Shown here piece by piece: positions 8,183 through 16,041 of a stretch of 16,643 nucleotides of DNA. The translations under genes and the position numbers were made by a program. Source of the DNA: Saksenaea vasiformis B4078 (taxonomy: Eukaryota; Mucoromycota; Mucoromycetes; Mucorales; Saksenaeaceae). The stretch spans positions 1 to 16,643 of the forward strand of contig JNDT01002088.1 of assembly GCA_000697055.1 (NCBI GenBank). The letters run 5' to 3'. A model generated the notes under the pieces. It saw nothing but the letters and a program-made list of their open reading frames with translations. It was not told the origin of the DNA and did not search any database. The number at the start of each line of letters is the position of its first letter. Positions within the stretch are counted from its first letter, which is position 1.

Positions 8183-9484
8183 GAAAAAATAAGAGAAACT
8201 GTGGAAACATGGTTAAAGGATGGTACAATTGAAGAAGTGCAAGCCAATTCGGAATGGAATAGTCCATTGATGCTGGCACCGAAAAAAGATATGTTTGGTA
8301 AATACACCGATCACCATCCTTGCCTGGATCCTAGGCATATCAACAAATTGTTAAAGGATGACAGGTATCCTCTACCTCTCATACGAGATATCTTTCACAC
8401 ATTACGAAATGCAGCAGTCTTTACCACGCTTGATTTAAAAAGTGCATTTCATTGATTTGAGGTGTACAAACCAGACAGGCCCAAAACCACGTTCACAACG
8501 CCAGACGGTCGTCAATATATGTTCCGAGGTTGTCCATTTGGTTTGAAACCCATCTCATCCAAATTCCAATGCGTCATGCACATCGTCTTCAAAGACATGC
8601 TGTTTGTCACTACTTTCATGGATGACATTGTGGTATTCTCTAAAAACATGGCAGAACACACTAACCATGTTCGTATGGCTATCTCTAAACTCACAGAGGT
8701 CAATCTCATACTCAACCCCAAAAAATGCTACTTCACGCAAAAGTCAGTATATCTCCTCAGATTTTGTGTATCCAAGAAAGGAATCTCACTCGACATGCGC
8801 AAAGTCAGCAATCTCCAAGAATGGCCAATACCCCAGGTGGGTAAGGATATCCAACACTTTCTCGGTGTCATCAACTACTTTCGGGAACACATTCCCAATG
8901 TCTCAATGCTCACTGCACCACTCGACCAGTTGCGTAACGCTGACTCTCTCAGCACACAGTGGACTGAACAGCATACTACATGCTTTAACAACCTTAAGGA
9001 AGTGCTATTGCAAGCACCCATCCTCCAATATCCAAATATGCACCATCCCTTCATGGTTGCCACAGACGCCTCTAACGCAGGCATTGGCGCAGTATTGTAT
9101 CAGGTCATCAACAATGAGACACGACACATTGCTTTCATGGCACGTGCTCTTTCTAAGAGTGAAAGAAATTACTCCACAACAAAGCATGAATTACTTGCCA
9201 TCATGTATGCTCTAACAAAATTCCACAAATACTTATGGGGCAACAAGTTTACCTTGTACACCAACCACAAATCACTCACATATCTGTACACACAGAAGCA
9301 GTCCAACGCCATGATGATCAATTGGCTGGATACTCTTCTCTCATATGATTTCGAGGTCATCCATATTCCAGGATTGGATAATATTTTGCCTGACCAGTTG
9401 TCTCATCTTTTTCCTCTGGCAAAAGAACTGGAAGGAGGTAATGAAGGCACAGAGCAAAATGGTCCTCGCATCCTTATCAACTGA
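8183..9484 (+). pseudogene. Element C reverse transcriptase and RNase H
   Basis: This continues the gag-pol frame. RT motifs in order: LMLAPKKD, CLDPRHINKLL, YPLPLI, FTTLDLKSAFH, GCPFGLKPISSKFQ, the active site FMDDIVVFS (Asp pair at 8621-8626, intact) and LNPKKCYF. RNase H follows with VATDASNAGIGAVL, TTKHELLAI, YTNHKSLTYL and a final LPDQLSHLF. The third conserved residue, usually Asp in YTDHKSL, is Asn (AAC at 9263-9265), which a CpG to CpA change explains. TGA codons occur at 8453 (within SAFH-stop-FEV) and at 9482. The enzyme would make double-stranded DNA from element RNA in the particle; this copy cannot. Confidence 0.94.
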
Positions 9485-10927
9485 AATATCACCAATTTAA
9501 CAATAGAAGAAATGTTTACACCTCCTGAAGATGAAAGAAAGAACTTGCTAGAACAAGCGCACTCTTTTGGACACTTTGGAGCAGAAGCAATGGTGAATGC
9601 TCTACACAATGATGGAGTTAATTGGAGTAATATGCATAGAGACGCTGTTAAAACAGTATAAGAATGCCAAGAGTGTCAATGACATAACATCATAAAAAAG
9701 GGTTTTCACCCTCTACGACCTATACACGCATACCTCTCCAGTGATCACTGGGCAATCGACTTAGCAGGTCCTTTCACAACCTCTCACACAGGTAATCACT
9801 ACCTTCTCATCATGGTTGACATATGCACATGATTCTGTGTTTTGAGAGCTATCCCAGACAAGAAACAAACTACAGTTGTAGGCGCTGTCATCAATGTATT
9901 TTGTGATTTCAGTTTTCCTTGCTACTTACAATCAGACAATGGAAAAGAGTTCATTAACACACTCATGACAAAACTGGCAGAAGAATCAGGCTTCGAGCAC
10001 TGACTCACAACGCCTTACTATCCAAGAGCCAATGGCGTAGCAGAACGCTGGGTACAAACATCAGTAAATGTGATCAGTAAATATACTAAAGGAGCAAACA
10101 AAGATTGGGACTTGTATGTACCAAGCGTACAACTTGCACTCAACAACAAAGTAACCAAAAGACATGGGTCGTCGCCATATAGTCTTATGTTCGCCAGAGC
10201 AATGAATGGCTTTAAAGACTATGCACAAGATCCAAACGTACCAGCACTCACAAATGAGGAACTCCTAGATCGCATTGAACATATGGCAGATGTGGTATTT
10301 CCAGCTATTGCTGAAAGGACACAAGTCCTGACAAATGCACAAAAAGGAAAATTTGATAAGAAATTTATGATGGTAAAATTCCTGCCAAACAGCCAAGTCA
10401 TGATATGTGAAATGAAGCGCGGCAAACTGCAGCCTGCTTATGAAGGTCCATACACTGTGGTACGTGAAACCAAAGGTGGATCCTATGTTTTGGTAGATGA
10501 GCAAGGTCTACTTATGTCACGCGACTATGCACCATCTCAACTCAAACTCATCTCACAAGATGAAATCGTATCCCTTGAAGAAGTTCAAAAAAGAGGCAAA
10601 GAGTATTATACAATACAAGCCATCGTAGGACACAAGGAGATATCTAAAGGGAAATATATGTACCAAGTCCGATGGGAAGGATATAGTGAAAAAGATGACA
10701 CATGGCAAACGCCAGACACTTTTAGTAGCCCAAAAACGATCTCAGACTATTGAGAGAGACTGGGTACCAGACATCCTAATGAAAGCAAAATCATACAGCA
10801 GAAAGACACAACAAAAAGAACAAATAATGCCTCAAAACAACCTGTTCATCAAAGTAAGCATCTGAGAAAATAAGTACAACACCATGTCAAAAAATACCTG
10901 GTCATAACTGAACCTGGAAGGGGGTAA
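9485..10927 (+). pseudogene. Element C integrase with C-terminal chromodomain
   Basis: The N-terminal zinc domain appears as HSFGHFG followed by ECQECQ (HHCC), broken by TAA 9659 and TGA 9680. The catalytic core has Asp in HWAIDLAG (9758-9760), Asp in QSDNGKEF (9935-9937) and Glu in VAERW (10043-10045); 35 residues separate the last two, giving DD35E. TGA 9830 (ICT-stop-FCV) and 10001 (FEH-stop-LTT) sit at usual Arg positions. After a GPY-type region (LQPAYEGPYTVV), a chromodomain runs from about 10613 to 10750 (YTIQAIVGHKE, YQVRWEGY, DDTW). TGA 10751 and TAA 10871 interrupt the tail, and a final in-frame TAA at 10925-10927 abuts the 3' LTR. The chromodomain would steer integration to marked chromatin. 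Confidence 0.93.
10916..10924 (+). promoter_or_regulatory. Polypurine tract of element C
   Basis: GGAAGGGGG lies three bases before the 3' LTR, with the final TAA between. This is the expected place of the plus-strand primer. Confidence 0.75.
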
Positions 10928-11168
10928 TGTGGTAAATCAACAATGGTTATGAGAGACAACTCTCTACTTATACTTTCTCAATTACATGCTATAAGAGCAG
11001 GGTCAATGAATTATAACTATCAATCAGAGTCCATAATATAGTCAGAAAGGGAAGACATTTATCTGAAGTTATAAATACTGACCCATTACAATTTCTAAAT
11101 AAATGTGACTCTCACGATACTTCTCAATTGTCTACATTATTGAACCTTTAAAAACCAAGTTTATAACA
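10928..11168 (+). repeat. 3' LTR of element C
   Basis: The 241-bp copy of 5938-6178 has TATAAATA at 11070-11077 and AATAAA at 11098-11103. Against the 5' copy it has nine transitions; at 11104-11105 it reads TG where the 5' copy reads CA, pointing to an ancestral CG lost on opposite strands. Confidence 0.95.
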
Positions 11169-11240
11169 CCAGATATGGGCCCATCCATTGGTATTCGAGT
11201 CTAAAGCAGTTCTCATGTTGTAAGAGTATGTAATCATCCA
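11169..11240 (-). pseudogene. Upstream fragment of the split DNA polymerase
   Basis: On the minus strand an open frame reads through KWMITYSYNMRTALD and NGWAHIW up to the LTR. Joined to the frame beyond element C, with five bases dropped, it leads into KLLYSQEY without a frame break. The pattern (helix with ALD, then a G and a beta strand, then a segment before motif B) fits the family B order. To its right the frame dissolves into the minisatellite. It is short, so the assignment rests on position and frame. Confidence 0.5.
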
Positions 11241-11320
11241 CTTCAAATTAGGGCTCCTAATGGTACAGTTCAGTACAGTTTGGTACAGTTCACAGTAATA
11301 GCTCGATTACTGACAGTTTC

Positions 11321-11512
11321 TCAAAGTCAGTACAAATGTCAGTATGGTAAAAAGTCAGTACAGTAAGAAGTCAGTACAGTATAAGGTCAGCATGGTACAA
11401 GGTCAGTACAGTAGAAGATCAGTATGGTACAAAGTCAGTACAGTACAAAGTCAGTACAGTAAAAGATTGGTACAGTACAAAGTCAGTACAGTACAAAGTT
11501 GGTACGGTTTAC
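11321..11512. repeat. Minisatellite with exact 16-bp period
   Basis: Ten consecutive units start at 11353 and every 16 bp to 11497; the consensus is close to AGTCAGTACAGTACAA. Two looser units precede it, and shorter GGTACAGTT units spaced 10 bp lie at about 11260-11300. Sequence similar to ATTACTGACAGT occurs on both sides (11307-11318 and 11523-11536). It directly follows the DNA polymerase fragment and may be the end region of that element. Confidence 0.85.
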
Positions 11513-11545
11513 TAGATTGAACTGATTACTGACAGTACAATGTCA

Positions 11546-12616
11546 AAAGAAAATAAGTGGTTATAGTAATTTAATTTCAAAAACCAAATGCACTTCATAA
11601 TATGTAGTTATTTGCAAATGAGTGACATTTATTGTAATAAGAGTAATATTCTACTAGTTGAAGGGAAGGAAAGGAAGCAAAAAAATAAAGTAAAAAAAAA
11701 AGGACACTGACACAGGTTTTTTGAGTTTCTTTTTTGATGGTTTTTTTTTTTGGTTGTCTTTCTCTTAACTATGACCAACGGGCACTGCTGAAGATTTGGA
11801 TGAGAATCTATCATTCATCTGGTATAAATGACATGTCAGTTACAACCTCGTTTATCATCTGCGACTAATACCTATTCTCTTTACAAAGGAGCTGATACTT
11901 CAACAGCATACATGCACAGATTGTACTGGGTGATAGCAATTGCTAATTCTAAAGTATCAGTGTTTGAGCACCAGAGAACACTCATTCGGCTGGAGCACTG
12001 GTACCTGCAGTTGAATATGTAAGTGTGCACTCTGTCTACTATGTTGTTCACAAACCTGGAATCACCAAGTAATCTCGCGCAATGGAAGACAACACAGGAT
12101 ACTGGTTCCTACGTTCCACCCACCAAGCAAGAATATTGCAGTGCAGGTTTCTGACTATATCAGTTTGCAGATAGTCTTGCAGCTCGTCATCTTGCACTGT
12201 TCACTCAGATTGTACTGTTGTTACACTGTATTTTTGACTTGTCAATATAAGTAGAGATGTTTCCAGGTAGTATCTAAGCGTAAATTTGATGACAGAGATA
12301 GCTAGTAAAATATAGAAAAAGGTAGTTTCGGTAGATAAAAAGAGTTTGGTTTGTGTGAGCACCAGGTGTGGATTTGAGTCAAACACCAAGACTTGGATAA
12401 GCAGTAAAGCTTGAGGAAAAGAAAAGAAAAGATAAAATAGAGTAACTGTTGTCTGGATTGACAATATATAAAGAGATCTGTTTGAAAAAGAGTATAATTG
12501 TCAGTAAAATCGTTGGTATGGTTACCTTTGTTCTTGTATTGATTCTATCAATTAGAGATGTATGGAGATGAAATAGAGATATTTCTTGGGTGATCAGCAA
12601 GTTGGATCAGAAGAAA
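11546..12616. other. No convincing gene
   Basis: The stretch is AT-rich with homopolymer runs around 11685-11755. A 64-codon frame at 11828-12022 (plus) ends at ATGTAAGTG, which could be a splice donor, and the same frame is fairly open to about 12230, but I see no recognisable domain. It could be a worn fragment of a transposon or host gene. Confidence 0.4.
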
Positions 12617-12618
12617 TA
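12617..12618. repeat. TA target duplication, left
   Basis: TA precedes the left inverted repeat and is matched by TA at 15314-15315, as expected for Tc1/mariner insertion. Confidence 0.8.
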
Positions 12619-12816
12619 CAGTGACTCAAAAAATTGCCCAAGTGTTTTGAAATTTTTGACATTTACTTAAATTGCGCAACATTTTTCTGATTAAACTCTT
12701 GTAAAACCTATATCATTCAATAGAGCTATTAATCAGCTTTCTGACAATATATAATATATACCATTTCAATCAATATGTCTAAAGTTATAAGTAAACAAAG
12801 ACTCATTTTTTTAAAT
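12619..12816 (+). repeat. Left terminal inverted repeat of the Tc1 element
   Basis: 198 bp, complementary to 15116-15313 with about 11 differences, all transitions, and no gaps. It runs from CAGTGACTC to TTTTTTTAAAT. Confidence 0.93.
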
Positions 12817-13943
12817 CACTGATTTTTTTACTGTAATATCAAGATAACAAATACATTACTGTAGTGCTTATTACTCAACTCCAGCTACCTAAGTTTGTAC
12901 TAGAAATAGTTCCTATCAACCTTCAAAATATTTTGGCTCTAGATCTCTCATTCATTCTAATTACATGAATGTCATTTAGAGCTGATTGCAATGATGCTGC
13001 AGATTACTACCACTCTTACCTGGACTAACAGTTATACATATGCAGTAGTCATATTCCATATATTTTCATATTCCTTATATTCAGAATAACCAGTTTGTTG
13101 CAAAAAACAGGAGATCAAGATGTATCTGTAGTCGTAATTATGAATACAATGCTGATGTAAAATGAGTACAATTAGCAAAATCAGACTGTACATCATGGAA
13201 GACGTTTGCATAAGACACCAAAGTATACCTTTATATTGGTACCACATATGCCCATGTATGTTTAAAAAACTAGTTTTCGTAAGGCAACATTGCGAATGAA
13301 ATATTGAAATGAAGATTTGCATAAACTGGTCAACGAGGTGGGTTGCATAATCATTATTCAGATCGTCGTTGACTTCATATACTGGCTACAGCTTTTGTAT
13401 ACTGGTATTTCACAAGTTAGGTAGCAAAACGAAAAAAGAAGTATTGCGAAAGGAAATATCAAACTGGTTCTGCTGTTGATGAAAGTTGATTGCTGCAATG
13501 ACACACTGCATCTTAATGCCAAGATTAAGGGGGATCATGAGCGTCATTGTCAAAAAGTTCTGTTGGTACTGGAAAGAGTAGCAATTTTTCCTTGTGTTTC
13601 CAGTACTTACGCGGCAGTGACGTGTACTTTTGGGATCTTTTTTTCACTTCAAAAACAAACAATTTTCATGAAAAATTCATGCTGACAGAGCTTTTTTTAC
13701 TCTTTTTCAAACCCTCATTCCGTCATTGATCCCTTCATCTTGCATTTCAACCACTTCCGTAGCAAAAAGACAAGTACTTCAGTGTCAAGATAACTGCTGG
13801 CTGTCCTTTTTTCCCTTAGTTCATTTTTTATTGTTTCTATTTTTTTCTTCTTTTCCTTATGCATCTAATCTCTACAATGCGAATTACTTTAGTAATTGTC
13901 ACATTACAGGACGCAATGGTAGGTAATTGACTACATGACTTTA
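12817..13943. other. Unexplained 1.1-kb segment inside the Tc1 element
   Basis: No domain is recognised on either strand. The left part (to about 13470) is plain AT-rich sequence with a 96-codon minus frame (13322-13032) that lacks family features. The right part (13500-13900) has long pyrimidine runs and looks like a fungal promoter or 5' leader region. It may be a nested insertion or captured host DNA; no terminal repeats or duplication were found for it. Confidence 0.45.
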
Positions 13944-14963
13944 TTAAAACTTAGTATAGCTGCCTTTTGCTTTGTATACTGCTTTGACTCTTCTTGGCAT
14001 AGAATCAATATATTTTACAACGAGTTTTGGATCAATATGATACCATTCCTGTGATACACGTTCCCACAGTTTATCAACGTTGCGAGGTGGTATAGAATAA
14101 TTCCTGCAGATACATTGTTTGAGCAATGCCCACATATGTTCAATTGGATTCAGGTCTGGAGAGTATGACGGCCAATCAAGCACATGTACTCTGTTATCAC
14201 AGAACCACTTTTTAGCACGTTTGGATGTATGTTTAGGGTCATTATCTTGTTGAAAAATAATGTCCCTTTTGTTCATGTTGTAGGCTCACAGTGTCTTGAG
14301 GAAATCTTCACTGAGGATCTTGCAATACAACTCAGCATCCAGGCCACCATCGATCCTCATAATATATCCAACACCACTTGCTGTAATGCAACTCCACAAC
14401 ATGAGGCTGCCGCCGCCACCTTTGTACACTGGAACGACATTGTGATCCTGAAGTGCTCTTCCTTTTTTGACCCAGGTCCAGTCTAAACCATCAGATCCAA
14501 GGCGAACGACTTTTGTCTCATCACTAAAAACAACGTTACGCCATTGTTCTTCAGTCCAATTAAGGTATGTGCGTGCAAACAGGTAACGTTTGGTTTTACA
14601 TTGAGCAACTTGGAGAGGCAACGCTTTGGGCTTTGGGCGTGCGTTAAATCCACGCTTCTTGAGAAGGTTACGAATGGTCTGTACAGAGACAGTTTTTCCT
14701 TCATTGGCGAGATGATTGGCGACATCTGTTGCATTTCGGTATGTCCCATTGCTAATGTGGCGCGCAATTACTCTGCAATCAGCTTCACTGAATGCTGATG
14801 GGCGGCCTGCATGCTTTTTCTTGGGTTGGTTTTTCATTGTTTTCTGGTAATTGTAGACTGTTCCTTTACTTATACCAAGTCGTTCTGCGATTTTACGTGT
14901 AGAAAGGCCTTGCAAAGTAAGGGTGAAAATACTGTTTTTAGTTTCTTCTGAAATGGCAATCAT
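13944..14963 (-). pseudogene. Tc1/mariner-family DD34E transposase, one premature stop
   Basis: The protein cuts and pastes the element by binding its inverted repeats. From ATG 14963 the frame has 339 codons plus stop, a normal length for this family. The N-terminus has a paired-type DNA-binding region: a helix-turn-helix (TRKIAERLGISKGTVYNYQ), a basic GRPSAF linker and a second one (VSVQTIRNLLKKRGF). The catalytic triad is Asp in VVFSDETK, Asp in FQQDNDPKH and Glu in SPDLNPIEHMW, with 34 residues between the last two. A GGGGSLMLW glycine-rich block is present. The only break is TGA at 14288-14286, between LKTL and AYNMNK; CGA to TGA is likely. The frame is the same on both sides. All three catalytic residues are intact. 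The sequence TTTAATAAAG just past the stop could serve as a polyadenylation signal. Confidence 0.95.
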
Positions 14964-15115
14964 TGCAATGGCAAAATGCAGAATCAGTAAAAAGAATAAA
15001 AAATAAGCAGAAATAAAAAAGTCTTATACTTATATTATGAGCTGTGCAACAGAAATGCTAAAAAGGTTAATTGACAAACATGTATATTACTTTATTTTAC
15101 TTGTCAAAATTGGCA

Positions 15116-15313
15116 ATTTAAAAAAATGAGCCTTTGTTTACTTATAACTTTAGATATATTGACTGGAATGGCATGTATTATATATTGTCAGAAAGCTGAT
15201 TAATAGCTCTATCGAATGATATAGGTTTCACAAGAGTTTAATCAGGAAAATGTTGCGCAATTTAAGTAAATGTCAAAAATTTCAAAATACTTGAGCAATT
15301 TTTTGAGTCACTG
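15116..15313 (-). repeat. Right terminal inverted repeat of the Tc1 element
   Basis: 198 bp, inverted copy of 12619-12816, ending ...GAGTCACTG at 15313 and followed by TA. Confidence 0.93.
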
Positions 15314-15315
15314 TA
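15314..15315. repeat. TA target duplication, right
   Basis: Matches TA at 12617-12618. Confidence 0.8.
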
Positions 15316-15493
15316 ATATATATAAGAAAACAATAAAGAAATGATATAGAGGAAAGAAAAAGCTAATTGCATACAAACTGGAGGTAGAGAAATGAAGAGA
15401 TAGCAAGGGTAGATCAAAGAGCAAGGAACAAAAAAAGGGGGGCGAGAAAGAAATAAACAGAAGTAAAAAGGACAGAAAAAAAGAATTCCGTGA
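15316..15493. other. Purine-rich spacer
   Basis: A/G-rich sequence, with no gene seen, between the Tc1 element and the Tnp2-like remnant. The left side of the Tc1 insertion (12400-12616) is of similar composition, as expected if both belonged to one stretch. Confidence 0.4.
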
Positions 15494-15892
15494 CTAGCCT
15501 AATGAGGCTGGATTGCCAAACTTCATTTTTTGGTCTATTTTCCCATACAGCCAAACAAGATGGAAACGGTTGTTCAAATGAATACTTTGAATTAACCCAG
15601 TCGTGCTTCTTAGCTTGTTGACATCAATGACCACCAACACTCCATTGTCAGTCGCGCTTTTTGTAAGGACTGGAAACTGATTGCATTGTTGTCTAACGTC
15701 CTTGTAAAATCATACAACAGCAAGGATGCGCTGGTCTTCCTCGTGTTGGTAATAAACAAAGAATTGCGTCTCACCAAGAAATGTTTTGCAATGTTCACGA
15801 CCAGAAGTACTGTGGTTATAATGAAAAGTGCTGCAAACTTGTAAGTCCATTTGAAAATATGAAGTAAAATTGATGTTGTAGCGTGCCGATTT
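15494..15892 (-). pseudogene. C-terminal remnant resembling Tnp2-like transposon proteins
   Basis: On the minus strand, the frame from 15892 to TAG 15496-15494 holds 132 codons with one TGA at 15712. It reads as a mixed alpha/beta protein: FLGETQFFVYYQH, EEDQRILAVV, stop, FYKDVRQQC, then NGVLVVIDVNKLRSTTGLIQ and RFHLVWLYGK. The order (a surface strand with FF.VYYQH, a LAVV strand with aromatic FY, then V.VIDV...GLI and a final LVWLYG) resembles the C-terminus of Tnp2-type and related proteins abundant in fungal genomes; this is from memory of the pattern only. Another frame on the same strand (15906-15610) is open and hydrophobic, but I take it as a shadow, since only this frame looks like a folded domain. 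It is missing its N-terminus: a TAA lies at 15895-15893. Confidence 0.42.
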
Positions 15893-16016
15893 TTACTCTG
15901 TGGCAATCTTGCCTTTTTATTTTCTTTTATCTACAATATCAATTTTACCTTGTTCTTATTTTTTTATTCTTTTTCAAGTGGATCAATAAAAGATGTTGCC
16001 TTGACACAATATATCT

Positions 16017-16041
16017 TTCAAAGTTGTGTTACAACTTTGAA
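16017..16041. repeat. Perfect 11-bp inverted repeat with 3-nt loop
   Basis: TTCAAAGTTGT, spacer GTT, then ACAACTTTGAA. It may be a terminator-like hairpin or mark the edge of LTR-like region D, which could begin with TGTTACAAC at 16027. Confidence 0.7.

Larger units (their letters stand above)
5938..11168 (+). mobile_element. Element C: full-length Ty3/Gypsy chromovirus, inactivated
   Basis: The 5,231-bp element has two 241-bp LTRs, one gag-pol frame in the order gag, protease, RT, RNase H, integrase, chromodomain, and a purine tract before the 3' LTR. The order of domains and the C-terminal chromodomain place it among the chromoviruses. The flanks GTGAT (5933-5937) and CCAGA (11169-11173) are not a target-site duplication, yet joining the DNA polymerase frames on both sides requires dropping five bases, as expected of a 5-bp duplication. 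Seven TGA and two TAA codons interrupt an otherwise continuous frame from 6218 to about 10927. About 3.7 percent LTR divergence, all transitions, suggests a fairly recent insertion followed by deamination. Confidence 0.93.
12619..15313 (-). mobile_element. Tc1-type transposon, 2,695 bp
   Basis: The element is bounded by 198-bp inverted repeats starting CAGTGACTCAAAAAATTGC and flanked by TA on both sides. It carries one transposase (DD34E) on the minus strand, broken by a single TGA. Members of this family are often 1.2-1.7 kb; the excess is an unexplained 1.1-kb stretch between the left repeat and the transposase 3' end. Confidence 0.92.

Noticed and set aside
8604..9215. 203-codon plus ORF overlapping RT of C
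   Set aside because: Shadow frame of the reverse transcriptase; no motif of its own.
8453..10003. TGA as a sense codon (alternative or mitochondrial code)
   Set aside because: TGA = Trp would suit a mitochondrial plasmid, but the same TGA pattern occurs in nuclear-type LTR and Tc1 elements, at positions where Arg is usual, and goes along with Asp to Asn changes and transition-only LTR differences. Mutation explains all of this together.
11169..11176. Target-site duplication for element C
   Set aside because: Flanks were compared at 4, 5 and 6 bases and do not match.
11353..11512. CRISPR array
   Set aside because: Units are contiguous 16-mers without unique spacers; the surrounding sequence is eukaryotic transposon DNA.
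13032..13322. 96-codon minus-strand ORF in the Tc1 element
   Set aside because: AT-rich chance frame without recognisable features.
15610..15906. 98-codon minus-strand ORF with a possible membrane segment
   Set aside because: It overlaps the Tnp2-like frame; its hydrophobic look is what a shifted reading of that frame gives, and it starts at a TTG.
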